Below, one piece after another: positions 9,474 through 16,938 of a DNA stretch of 61,143 nt (position 1 is its first letter; every line of letters begins with the position of its first letter). Source of the stretch: Bryobacterales bacterium (GTDB taxonomy: Bacteria > Acidobacteriota > Terriglobia > Bryobacterales > Bryobacteraceae); assembly GCA_016789745.1 (NCBI GenBank), contig JAEUQF010000135.1:1-61143 (forward strand), read 5' to 3'. A program made the position numbers and the translations under genes. Below the pieces are notes generated by a model, which was not told the origin of the DNA, searched no databases, and was given only the letters and a program-made list of their open reading frames with translations.

Positions 9474-10110
9474 GTTCGGCGCGGAGTTTCATCCAGATCT
9501 CGTAGTAACGCCATTCCGGCGGCGCGTCAGGCTCCCCGTGATGATCCGGGCGCAGCGTGAGGCCGACGGTGGCCAGTAGCACCCGCTTCACTTCCGGGTT
9601 CTGCTTGAGTTTCTCGCGCATGGCTTCCTCAATAAGGCGATAGTGCTCGCCGGGGGTGGCGGAGCGATAGGCAAACCGGCGGCCTGCAAACGAACACCAG
9701 TCAATGCCCATGGCCTTCATGTTGGCCTCGGCCAGGGTGCCGGCGTTCTTGGCTTCGAACGCCGTCATCTGCGCGACCTGCTCGCGGGTGTAACGCCAGG
9801 TGAGGTTGGGAAAGGTGGCGCGCGGGTCCTGCGCGTTTTCGGGGTAGAGCATCATTTGCCAGAAGCCTTCCACACTGGCGTATCGCTTGCCTTGGTAAGT
9901 GAACGGCGTGGGCGCGAAGTTGGAGAGTAGCCCGAGTTCATTGCGTTTGGACAGGATCACTTCACCGGGCTTGGCTGCCTGTGGGAGGATTTCCCACGCC
10001 GGCGCGCCTTGGCTGGGAACCGGTTGCCACCAGTGTTGGGGATATGCGGCGGGGCGCTGCTGGAAAGCCATTGATAGTGTTACCAGACATAGAGCGGTGA
10101 GACTCTGCAT
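9400..10110 (-). CDS. NADAR domain protein with an apparent signal peptide
   Basis: 236 residues. Positions 30-205 match the NADAR (YbiA-like) fold: LLSNFAPTPFTYQGKRYASVEGFWQ resembles the NFyPspF...G..y.s.E.ayq signature, and the domain ends with a VLLATVGLTLRPD strand and WMKLRAEL helix. Known NADAR proteins are cytoplasmic glycosidases acting on ADP-ribosyl-guanine or on damaged riboflavin intermediates. This one begins with MQSLTALCLVTLSMAFQQ, which looks like a secretion signal, so export is possible. The Pro/Ala-rich tail lies in the overlap with the ADOP gene. If the signal is not functional, an ordinary cytosolic NADAR enzyme is the alternative. Confidence 0.72.
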   Translation of the reverse strand: MQSLTALCLVTLSMAFQQRPAAYPQHWWQPVPSQGAPAWEILPQAAKPGEVILSKRNELGLLSNFAPTPFTYQGKRYASVEGFWQMMLYPENAQDPRATFPNLTWRYTREQVAQMTAFEAKNAGTLAEANMKAMGIDWCSFAGRRFAYRSATPGEHYRLIEEAMREKLKQNPEVKRVLLATVGLTLRPDHHGEPDAPPEWRYYEIWMKLRAELTRAAGPRAGQSATPAVPAPNPRR

Positions 10111-10249
10111 GGGCGTTGCGCCACAGAGCGGCGTGTCCTCTCACCCTAACAGGTCGGCGGTGCAGGCGTTTGACCCCGGATAACGCGCGCTAACGCAATA
10201 ACTGGTGCGGGGGCGCGAAGAACCTGGCGCCCGCGCAAGGAGAACACCC

Positions 10250-11809
10250 ATGAAGTCGGCTTTTATTGCGTGTGTGCTCGCAGGCGCGGTGGCTGTTTAT
10301 CCCGGAAGCATCTCGGCACAGACCTGGGACATCATTCCTCCTCCCGTGCCGTGGCATCCGGGCGTCGGACATGCGGTGGCGACACCGAAAGACGGCAAGA
10401 TCTATGTCGTGGGTGGCGGCAGCAACGCTCTGGCCAGCAAGTCGTTCTTTCGCTATAACCCGCTCAGCGCGCAGATTGAGGATCAGTTGCCGCCGCTGCC
10501 CCTCCCGCGCGCCGAGCATGCGGCGGTCGCCGCCCCGGATGGGCGCATTTGGGTGATTGGCGGACTCGTGGGGCCTGGCCATCCGCCATCCACCGACACT
10601 GTGGTCGCCTATGATCCCGGCACGAATCAATGGACCACCACTCTGCCCAATCTCACTACGAAGCGAGTAAGGCCCGCCGCCGCTGTCGGCAGCGATGGGC
10701 GCATCTATGTGTTTGGGGGAAACGGCACCAATGGCGCTTTTCTGGAGAGTATTGATCCGCTTGACCCCAACGCCACTTGGATGGCGGCGAGCACCGCGTC
10801 TCCGGACCCTTCGGTAACCGTGTGGCGTGCGACGGCCGGACACGATGGCGGCATCTTCCTGCTCAGCCAGACGAAGAAGTTCCGCTTCTCCCCGCCGGGG
10901 AACTTCTTACAACTGATGGCAAACCCACTGCAGTCTCTGGCGGGCTTTGCGATCACCACAGGGTCGGATGGACGTGTGTATCGCATGAACCCGAGTGGCG
11001 TCTCTACGCGGTTGAACCCGCCCGCGCTCACCTCACCGCTGGACACCAACATGATGAGTCCGATGTCGGACTTGGAAGCCGCGGTCGCGGAGGGTGCCGT
11101 CTATGCGTTCGGGAAAGAGGGCTCTCTGCTCGCTGGAGAGTTTCTCGCCGTGGTCCCCGCTGTCATCTCGGGCACGCAGATCGTCTGGCCATTTCAGAAC
11201 GGATTCACCGGCAATGGGACGGCGTGCAGCCTCACCCCAACCACCACGTCGGCCACGCAGGTGCCCGGGCGGGCAGGCTTGGCGGCATCCTTCGGTGGCG
11301 GACAAGCCTTGGCGTACGCTGCCAGTTCGTGCCTCAACATTGGCTCGGGCGACATCAGCGTGTCCGTCTGGGTGCGCCCGAAGCCTGCCGCCGTCACAGG
11401 CATCGCCTCGATCCTGGACTATCGGGCCGGCGGCGCATCAGGGCCCGGATATCACGTGGCGCTCGTGGGCGGACGCCCCGTGATCCAACTGGCATTGGGC
11501 GGTGGAAACTACCGCAACTATCAGGTGCCTGCGGCGATCCCGGCGAACCAATGGACCCATCTGGCGTTCACCGTGAAGAGAGCCGTCGCGCCCTACCGGT
11601 TGACTATCTGGATCAACGGAGCTCACGGGCAATCCTGGACGACGCCACTGCTGGGCAACCTGAGCAGCACTGGGCCCTTCCGCATTGGTGCGCATGCAAA
11701 TGTGCCGGGCGCAGGGTTCAAGGGAGAACTGGATGAATTGCGGATCTTCCGCAAGGCGCTGACCTGGCACGAGGTGCGATCACTCTTTCTCGCCGGTGGA
11801 GCGCAGTAG
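10250..11809 (+). CDS. Exported Kelch-repeat plus LamG-like (concanavalin A-like) protein
   Basis: 519 residues from the ATG at 10250, preceded by AAGGAGA at a good distance. A signal peptide ends at SISAQ. Residues 30-300 hold at least three Kelch-type blades with the IYVVGGGSN, IWVIGG and IYVFGGNG strands, forming a likely beta-propeller. Residues about 305-519 form a LamG/pentraxin-like jelly roll with the phrases VSVWVRPK, QWTHLAFTV and GELDELRIFRKAL, as in many surface glycan-binding proteins. An extracellular binding role is inferred. It is a lone gene between the NADAR gene, which is divergent from it, and the second padR module. Confidence 0.88.
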   Translation: MKSAFIACVLAGAVAVYPGSISAQTWDIIPPPVPWHPGVGHAVATPKDGKIYVVGGGSNALASKSFFRYNPLSAQIEDQLPPLPLPRAEHAAVAAPDGRIWVIGGLVGPGHPPSTDTVVAYDPGTNQWTTTLPNLTTKRVRPAAAVGSDGRIYVFGGNGTNGAFLESIDPLDPNATWMAASTASPDPSVTVWRATAGHDGGIFLLSQTKKFRFSPPGNFLQLMANPLQSLAGFAITTGSDGRVYRMNPSGVSTRLNPPALTSPLDTNMMSPMSDLEAAVAEGAVYAFGKEGSLLAGEFLAVVPAVISGTQIVWPFQNGFTGNGTACSLTPTTTSATQVPGRAGLAASFGGGQALAYAASSCLNIGSGDISVSVWVRPKPAAVTGIASILDYRAGGASGPGYHVALVGGRPVIQLALGGGNYRNYQVPAAIPANQWTHLAFTVKRAVAPYRLTIWINGAHGQSWTTPLLGNLSSTGPFRIGAHANVPGAGFKGELDELRIFRKALTWHEVRSLFLAGGAQ

Positions 11810-11829
11810 CGGCGCCTCGCACAAAGGCC

Positions 11830-11867
11830 TTGACATTCTACATGCCTAGGAACACGATGTATGTAGA
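11830..11867 (+). promoter_or_regulatory. Promoter -35 box and inverted repeat of the second padR-ADOP pair
   Basis: TTGACATTC starts at 11830, matching the sequence before the first pair. TCTACAT (11837-11843) and ATGTAGA (11861-11867) make a perfect 7-base inverted repeat with a 17-base spacer. The padR ATG follows at 11878. No clear -10 box is visible at the usual spacing. It is inferred to be the PadR operator. The half-site differs from that of the first pair, suggesting each regulator has its own specificity. Confidence 0.55.
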
Positions 11868-11877
11868 TAGGCAAGGC

Positions 11878-12207
11878 ATGAAACCAAAAAGCGCGGAACT
11901 GTTGCAGGGCACTCTCGACCTGCTCGTCTTGAAAACCCTCCGGCAGGGAGCCCTGCATGGGTACGGAATCGCGCAGAAGATCCTGCTTTCGTCCCGCCAG
12001 GTGCTGGATGTCCAGCAGGGGTCGCTGTATCCCGCCCTGCACCGGCTGGAGCGCAGGGGCTTGGTAAGCAGCGAATGGAAGGAATCGGAGAACGGGCGGA
12101 TGGCGAAGGTGTACTCGCTGACCGCCGCGGGCCGCAAACAACTGGCGAGCGAGTTGGAAGAATGGAAGCGCTACACCGATGCCATCGGTTGGGTGTTGGA
12201 GGCCTGA
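11878..12207 (+). CDS. PadR family transcriptional regulator (second copy)
   Basis: 109 residues from the ATG at 11878. This start is chosen because the family sequence begins KPKSAELLQGTLDLLVLKTL and upstream starts would place the operator inside the gene. It has the same winged-helix layout as the first PadR (GYGIAQKIL; GSLYPALHRLERRGLVSSEW; KVYSLTAAGRKQL), with about half the residues identical by eye. It is followed after one base by the ADOP start, so the pair forms one transcript. It likely represses its own operon; the ligand is unknown. Confidence 0.94.
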   Translation: MKPKSAELLQGTLDLLVLKTLRQGALHGYGIAQKILLSSRQVLDVQQGSLYPALHRLERRGLVSSEWKESENGRMAKVYSLTAAGRKQLASELEEWKRYTDAIGWVLEA

Positions 12208-12208
12208 G

Positions 12209-14875
12209 ATGCGACTTCCCTGGAACCGGCAGCAGGATGAGTTGGAGCGCGAAGTAGCGTATCACCTGGAGACCATGGCGGATGCGCTGCAGGCACAGGG
12301 CATGAGCCGCGCCGATGCGCTGCGGGAAGCGCGCCGGCAGTTTGGCGGCGTGGAGCAGGTGAAGGAAGATTGCCGCGCCGAGAGCCGGTGGGCTTGGCTG
12401 GAACAGATCCGGCAGGACATGCGGTTCTCCTGGCGAATGATGAAGAAGTCGCCTTCCATCAGCATTGCTGCCATCGTATCCCTGGGCTTAGGCATTGGCG
12501 CGACGACGGCCATCTGGTCCATGGCGGACGCCGTTCTGTGGCGCGAAATGGCGGTGCCGGCGCCCGAGCAGATGCTCCAGGTGCTGTGGGAATCCAACGG
12601 ACGGCTGGACGGCAGGATCGTGGACTGGACCTCCGGCGGTGGGTTTCGCGACGGCGCGCTGGATGTGGGGGACTTCTTCAGCAAAGCGGCCATCGGGGCG
12701 ATGCAGGAGCGGAGCGCGGGAAAGTTGGAACTGGCCGCCCACCTGTATCCGGACGCGGTGAGCGTGAATTGGAATGGGAACGTGGCGACCACCCGCCTGC
12801 GCCCCGTGGCGGAGAACTTCTTCGATGTACTGCGGCTGCAGGCGGCGCTCGGGCGGACGTTCGATAAGGGTTCTCGCGAGTGGCAAGTGGTGGTGTCGCA
12901 CGCCTTCTTCCAGCGGCATCTGGGGGCGCGGCCGGACGCAGTAGGCAAGACGATCCGCGTCAACAACCTTCCCTATGTTCTGGCGGGCGTGCTGCCGTCG
13001 TCCTTTCTGGGATTGGCGGCAGGAGATGAGACCGCAATGTACTGCCGCATTGAGCAGAGCCCGGGCTTCGTGAGGCCCGATAGCTGGCACCGGCCGCGTG
13101 CGGAGGACCCGCGCGGGTGGTGGTTGCAGGCGATTGCAAGGCGCAATCCAACGGTGCCGTTATCCGAGGCAAAGGCGGCGTTGGACACGGCGTTTGCCGG
13201 CACCTGGGTAGCAAAGCCGGCCGCCGGGCAGACCCCACGGATCCGGCTATCGGATGCGCGTACCGGCTTGGGTGCGCCACGCCGGGAGATGGGCAATCCG
13301 ACGCGGATCCTGTTGGTGCTGGTCGGCATGGTGTTGCTGGTGGCCTGTGCCAATATCGCCAACCTGCTGCTGGCACGCGGGGCGCAACGGGAAAAGGAAG
13401 TGGCGCTGCGCGTGTCCATGGGTTGTGACCCGGCGCGGCTGATGCGGCAGTTCCTAACCGAAAGCTTCGTCATGGCGATGGCCGGCGGATTCCTCAGCCT
13501 GGGCGTAGCGATGGTGGTGAGCCGGATGCTGGTCACGCTTCTGCCGCCCAGCGTGAATCCCGATAGCCTCCAGGTGAACTTGAGTGCGGCTACGCTGTTG
13601 GTCACCGCCGCGATCACGGCCCTTACGGCGATGCTGTTCGGGTTATACCCGGCCTGGCGGGCCACTCGCGTGAATGCCGGCCCCGCCTTGAAGGAAGGAA
13701 CGGGCAGCGCCGGCACCTCCAGCCGCGCCCGCTGGCTTCCCGCCAAGGTGCTAGTTTTGACCCAGGTGGCGATTGGCGTATTGCTGGTGACCGCGGCGAT
13801 TGTCTACACCAGCCACTTGCGCGAGATCACCAGTCGCGATGCGGGATTCGAACGGGCGCATGCCCTGCTATTCGACCTGCGGCCCGGCGAGTTGGGATTC
13901 GATGGCGAGCGGCTGGCGAACTTCTATCGCAGCGTGGAGCAGCGGTTGCGCGCGGTTCCGGGCGTGACCGCCGTGGGCGTTTCGCGTATCCGCCCGATGC
14001 GTGGCGGCGGCTTCCACGAAGAAATCGCCAAGCCTGGCGCCGCCGCGCGCGTCAACAGCGCCATCCATCATGCCAACGCCGGTTTTCTCGATGCACTGGG
14101 CGTCCCGTTGCTGGCCGGCCGGGCCTTCACGGTAGAAGACGTACAGAACAGCCGCCGCGTCGTGATCGTCAGTGAGCAACTGGCCAGGGATCTGAAACTG
14201 GGCCAGCCGCTGGGGGCGCGGGTCAGGGCGATGAACGAGGAGTGGGAGGTGATCGGTGTCGCCCGCAATGCGCGGTACTCACGCCTGACCGAGACGCGGC
14301 CGGTGGCCTACATGCCGATGCCGTTAGACTTGCGCGCCGCGACAGTGCTGGTGCGAAGCAGCGCATCGCCAACAGCTTTCATCGGTGCGATCAGGGAGGC
14401 CGTACGGAGCGTCAGTGCCGATGTCCCCCTGGTGGACCTGTTCACCATGGAGCAGCAGATTGCCCGGACGCTGCAGCGGGAACGCATGTTTGCCTGGCTC
14501 TGCGGGAGCTTCGGTGTGCTCGCGCTGGTGTTGTGTGTGGTTGGGATTTACGGACTGATGTCCCATATGACCGCACGCCGCACGGCCGAGGTCGGCATCC
14601 GCCTGGCTCTAGGCGCATCGCGCATGGATGTCACCCGCCAAGTGATTGGCGAAGGCATGCGGTTGGCCGGTGCGGGGCTCCTGTTGGGGATCCCCATCGC
14701 GATGTATATGGCCAGCGCCGCCCAGAAGATGCGCATTCTCCCGGAAGGTCCCATGCCGTACTGGACGCTGGTGGCAGCCACCGCTGTGCTGGTAGTGTCG
14801 GCCTTGGCCGCGGTGGTAGGGCCTGCGGTGCGCGCCTCGAGTGTCGACCCCATGCGGGCGCTGCGGGAGAGCTGA
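12209..14875 (+). CDS. ADOP-type ABC permease (second copy)
   Basis: 888 residues; ATG at 12209 with GGAGG 8 bases upstream, one base after the padR stop. The order matches the first copy: charged N-terminal cap (DELEREVAYHLETMADAL), TM1 near residue 85 (IAAIVSLGLGIGATTAIWSMADAVL), MacB-type extracellular domain, FtsX unit near 365-480 (CANIANLLLARGAQREKEVALRVSMG) and a second near 760-880 ending in SSVDPMRALRES. No ATP-binding subunit is encoded nearby. Both permeases keep the same cap and tail signature but differ widely in the extracellular domain, suggesting paralogs rather than a recent duplication. Confidence 0.93.
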   Translation: MRLPWNRQQDELEREVAYHLETMADALQAQGMSRADALREARRQFGGVEQVKEDCRAESRWAWLEQIRQDMRFSWRMMKKSPSISIAAIVSLGLGIGATTAIWSMADAVLWREMAVPAPEQMLQVLWESNGRLDGRIVDWTSGGGFRDGALDVGDFFSKAAIGAMQERSAGKLELAAHLYPDAVSVNWNGNVATTRLRPVAENFFDVLRLQAALGRTFDKGSREWQVVVSHAFFQRHLGARPDAVGKTIRVNNLPYVLAGVLPSSFLGLAAGDETAMYCRIEQSPGFVRPDSWHRPRAEDPRGWWLQAIARRNPTVPLSEAKAALDTAFAGTWVAKPAAGQTPRIRLSDARTGLGAPRREMGNPTRILLVLVGMVLLVACANIANLLLARGAQREKEVALRVSMGCDPARLMRQFLTESFVMAMAGGFLSLGVAMVVSRMLVTLLPPSVNPDSLQVNLSAATLLVTAAITALTAMLFGLYPAWRATRVNAGPALKEGTGSAGTSSRARWLPAKVLVLTQVAIGVLLVTAAIVYTSHLREITSRDAGFERAHALLFDLRPGELGFDGERLANFYRSVEQRLRAVPGVTAVGVSRIRPMRGGGFHEEIAKPGAAARVNSAIHHANAGFLDALGVPLLAGRAFTVEDVQNSRRVVIVSEQLARDLKLGQPLGARVRAMNEEWEVIGVARNARYSRLTETRPVAYMPMPLDLRAATVLVRSSASPTAFIGAIREAVRSVSADVPLVDLFTMEQQIARTLQRERMFAWLCGSFGVLALVLCVVGIYGLMSHMTARRTAEVGIRLALGASRMDVTRQVIGEGMRLAGAGLLLGIPIAMYMASAAQKMRILPEGPMPYWTLVAATAVLVVSALAAVVGPAVRASSVDPMRALRES

Positions 14876-14892
14876 GGGGTAGGCTCCTCCGG

Positions 14893-14921
14893 TCATACCC
14901 TGGGTAGGAACAATGGTATGA
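14893..14921 (+). promoter_or_regulatory. Operator-like perfect inverted repeat of the toxin-antitoxin operon
   Basis: TCATACC (14893-14899) and GGTATGA (14915-14921) are perfect inverted copies with centres 22 bases apart, about two helical turns. The second copy is 12 bases before the antitoxin ATG. Ribbon-helix-helix antitoxins bind this kind of site with their toxin to repress the operon. The role is inferred from position and symmetry. Confidence 0.6.
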
Positions 14922-14933
14922 TGACAAGCATCT

Positions 14934-15176
14934 ATGAAAACTGCGGTCTCCCTTGATGCGGATTTGCTTCACCATGCCGACGAAGCGGCTAGGCAGATGG
15001 GCTGGAGCCGGAGTCACCTCTTTGCAGTCGCTGTTTCTGAGTTTCTGCGGCGGAAGAAAAGCGAAGACATGCTCCAGCAACTGAACTCGGTCTATCAGCA
15101 AGACATGACCCCGGCGGAAAAGCACCTGTTGAAAGGGATGAAGGCTAAGGTCCGCAGGATCGCGGAGCACGAGTGA
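14934..15176 (+). CDS. Ribbon-helix-helix antitoxin (MazE-like partner)
   Basis: 80 residues. The N-terminus MKTAVSLDADLLHHADEAARQMGWSRSHLFAVAVSEFL fits a ribbon-helix-helix: one DNA-binding strand, then two helices with the G-S-R-S turn. The C-terminal 35 residues are charged and probably wrap the toxin. It overlaps the toxin start by 4 bases (GTGA), so both are made together. It belongs with the CopG/MazE-type antitoxins paired with PemK/MazF toxins and is expected to autoregulate through the repeat at 14893-14921. Confidence 0.88.
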   Translation: MKTAVSLDADLLHHADEAARQMGWSRSHLFAVAVSEFLRRKKSEDMLQQLNSVYQQDMTPAEKHLLKGMKAKVRRIAEHE

Positions 15177-15523
15177 CGGAGATCAAGCAGGGACATGTCT
15201 TCTGGATCGACTTTGGTTCACGGGTTGGGTCGGCTCCCGCAGATCGCCACCCTTGCGTGGTTGTTCAGAACGATGTCTTCAATCACAGTGCTATCGGCAC
15301 CACGGTTGTGTGCCTGATCACCTCCAATGTGGCAAGGGCGAAGGCGCCGGGAAATGTGCTGCTGCAAAAGGGCGAGGGTGGGCTTAGCAAACCGAGTGTC
15401 GTGAACGTCTCACAGATTCTCACGGTCGACAAGACCGAACTTATTGAGTGTGTCGGCACACTGACGCCGGCATCTCGGAATGCGGTTCGCGACGGGCTAC
15501 ATCTGCTCTTCGAAAGGCTGTGA
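15173..15523 (+). CDS. MazF/PemK family endoribonuclease toxin
   Basis: 116 residues, starting with GTG inside the antitoxin stop. The fold signature is present: IKQGHVFWIDFG (first strand), DRHPCVVVQND with the conserved RP-like turn changed to RHP, TTVVCLITSN, SVVNVSQILTVDKTELIE and a final helix. MazF enzymes cut mRNA or tRNA at short sequences when the antitoxin is degraded. The gene is full length for the family. The catalytic Arg position (usually RPxLV) has His-Pro after Arg, a common variant. Confidence 0.9.
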   Translation: MTEIKQGHVFWIDFGSRVGSAPADRHPCVVVQNDVFNHSAIGTTVVCLITSNVARAKAPGNVLLQKGEGGLSKPSVVNVSQILTVDKTELIECVGTLTPASRNAVRDGLHLLFERL

Positions 15524-15527
15524 GCCT

Positions 15528-15558
15528 CCGGTTGCAATAAGCCCCACACCATAACCGG
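15528..15558. promoter_or_regulatory. Inverted repeat between mazF and the Rrf2 gene
   Basis: CCGGTT (15528-15533) and AACCGG (15553-15558) flank a 19-base loop just after the mazF stop and directly before a -35 box. Without a T-run it is a weak terminator candidate. It could instead be an operator for the Rrf2-nap operon. Confidence 0.3.
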
Positions 15559-15560
15559 AC

Positions 15561-15589
15561 TTGACGCTCCGTTAATTCGGATATATCAT
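15561..15589 (+). promoter_or_regulatory. Promoter of the Rrf2-hemerythrin-nap operon
   Basis: TTGACG at 15561-15566 and TATCAT at 15584-15589 are separated by 17 bases. Each matches the sigma-70 consensus at five of six positions. The -10 box includes part of the ATG at 15588, so that ATG is upstream of the expected transcription start near 15596. This supports the start codon at 15606 for the regulator. Rrf2 proteins often bind at the -10 region of their own promoter. Confidence 0.5.
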
Positions 15590-15605
15590 GTCCTTGTTGG
15601 TGCAC

Positions 15606-16115
15606 ATGCTCGGCAAAACTTCAGTCTCCGCCATCCGATCCCTCCTCCTCCTCGCCGGTCAGGACCTCCAACAACCCTGGTCCCCCCGCCGCATTGCCGA
15701 TGAACTTGGCGAATCCCCCACCTACCTCGCCAAGGTCCTGCGCCATCTCGTCAAGGCCGGCATCCTCGAATCCGAGCGCGGCGTCAAGGGCGGTGTCAGC
15801 CTCGTCCGCCAACCCTCCGCGATCACCCTGCTCGCCATTGTCGAAGCCTGCCACGGCACCATCGTCGGCGACTACTGCAAAGCATCCGTGGCAGGTACCC
15901 CATGCGCCTTTCACCGCGCCGCGGTCGAGTTGCACCTCGCCATTACCGGCGTACTGGAACGCTGGACCCTGGCAGATCTTTTGGCAGGCCCTTTCAACGA
16001 GCGGGTTGGCCCTGGCCGCAAATGCCTGCTGGCCGGCGTTCCGAAACCCGTTGACCATGTTGTCGCGGCGCTCATCCCCCTGGTGGGAACCGCCGCCAAA
16101 GGAGTACGTTCATGA
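15606..16115 (+). CDS. Rrf2 family transcriptional regulator with three cysteines
   Basis: 169 residues from the ATG at 15606; this start gives the usual family N-terminus (MLGKTSVSAIRSLLLLA) and fits the promoter, whereas the ATG at 15588 lies in the -10 box. The winged helix includes SPRRIADELGESPTYLAKVLRHLVKAGIL and the wing RGVKGGVSL. Cys82, Cys91 and Cys100 (spacing C-x8-C-x8-C) sit where IscR and NsrR bind an iron-sulfur cluster. NsrR senses nitric oxide. Its coupling to a hemerythrin gene and the nap genes suggests a sensor of nitrogen oxides or redox state; the ligand is inferred. The stop overlaps the next ATG by 4 bases. Confidence 0.9.
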   Translation: MLGKTSVSAIRSLLLLAGQDLQQPWSPRRIADELGESPTYLAKVLRHLVKAGILESERGVKGGVSLVRQPSAITLLAIVEACHGTIVGDYCKASVAGTPCAFHRAAVELHLAITGVLERWTLADLLAGPFNERVGPGRKCLLAGVPKPVDHVVAALIPLVGTAAKGVRS

Positions 16116-16651
16116 TTACGATTGGCGGGCCAAAGCCCGCAACCGAGCCTTTGGGATTGCTGGTGGATTGCCACCGCCGGATCGAAGCGGCCCTCGCCGC
16201 GCTCGTCGCCGCCTCGCAGTGGGGCTACGGCGCGATCAACGAGGAGCAGCGCACAGCATTGGCCCGCGCACTCCAGTTTTTCCGCGAGATGGCGCCCAAG
16301 CATACGGCCGATGAAGAGCGGTCTCTGTTTCCGCGCCTGCGGGAGAAAGGCGAACCGCTGGCGGAACTCGACGCGCTGGAGAACGATCACGCCGCTGCGG
16401 ATAACTGGCATCTCGAAGTGGACCGCCTGGGACGCCTCTGGATCGAGAACGGCACGCTCCCGCCAGCCGATCGAGCGGCCTATGACACGCTGACGGCCAA
16501 CCTGGCCGAGCTATACAAACGCCACATCGCGGTGGAAGACAACATCGTCTTCCCGCTCGCCAGGAAACGCCTGACCCTCGAAGAGCAGGAACAGGTCCGC
16601 CGCGAGATGGTGTCCCGCCGGGCGATCACGCTCACCGGCGCAAGCAATTAA
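16112..16651 (+). CDS. Hemerythrin HHE domain protein
   Basis: 179 residues. The four-helix hemerythrin-like fold is marked by CHRRIE (near residue 20), KHTADEERSLFPRL (near 68), ENDHAAAD (near 90) and RHIAVEDNIVFP (near 137). The His and acidic residues are in the positions that bind a di-iron centre. Related proteins (YtfE/RIC, DnrN) handle nitric oxide damage or deliver iron to clusters, and single-domain forms bind oxygen. It is translated together with the Rrf2 regulator (ATGA overlap) and lies 23 bases before napD. A role in protection against nitric oxide arising during nitrate respiration is plausible. Confidence 0.88.
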   Translation: MITIGGPKPATEPLGLLVDCHRRIEAALAALVAASQWGYGAINEEQRTALARALQFFREMAPKHTADEERSLFPRLREKGEPLAELDALENDHAAADNWHLEVDRLGRLWIENGTLPPADRAAYDTLTANLAELYKRHIAVEDNIVFPLARKRLTLEEQEQVRREMVSRRAITLTGASN

Positions 16652-16674
16652 AGCAACAAACCGAGGTCGAACTC

Positions 16675-16938
16675 ATGCCGATCAAGAGCTACATCGCTCA
16701 TCGTGTGTCCGGAGATAGCCAAAGCTGTGTGGCGCAGATGCACGCGCTGCCCGGCAGCACCGTAATCGCTGCCGAAAACCGCGACGCCTGGATCCTCATC
16801 ACCGACACTGCTTCCAACGAGAGCGAGTCGGCTATGCGCAAACACCTGGAGGCCATGGACAACATGACATTCGCACTGGTGGCCGCGTTTGCCGCCGAGG
16901 ACGACCTGGTGGGCATCGCCACGGGAGAAGACCAATGA
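16675..16938 (+). CDS. napD: NapD-like chaperone
   Basis: 87 residues with a ferredoxin-like beta-alpha-beta pattern typical of NapD: IKSYIAHRV, an alpha helix, ALPGSTVIAAENRDAWILITDT and a second helix before FALVAAFAAED. The LPG turn and its position just before napA support the call despite weak overall similarity. NapD binds the twin-arginine signal of NapA and holds it back until the molybdenum cofactor is in place. Its final codons overlap the napA start by 4 bases. Confidence 0.78.
   Translation: MPIKSYIAHRVSGDSQSCVAQMHALPGSTVIAAENRDAWILITDTASNESESAMRKHLEAMDNMTFALVAAFAAEDDLVGIATGEDQ

Noticed and set aside
15588..15605. Upstream ATG at 15588 as start of the Rrf2 regulator
   Set aside because: It overlaps the predicted -10 box and adds residues before the conserved family N-terminus; the ATG at 15606 fits both.
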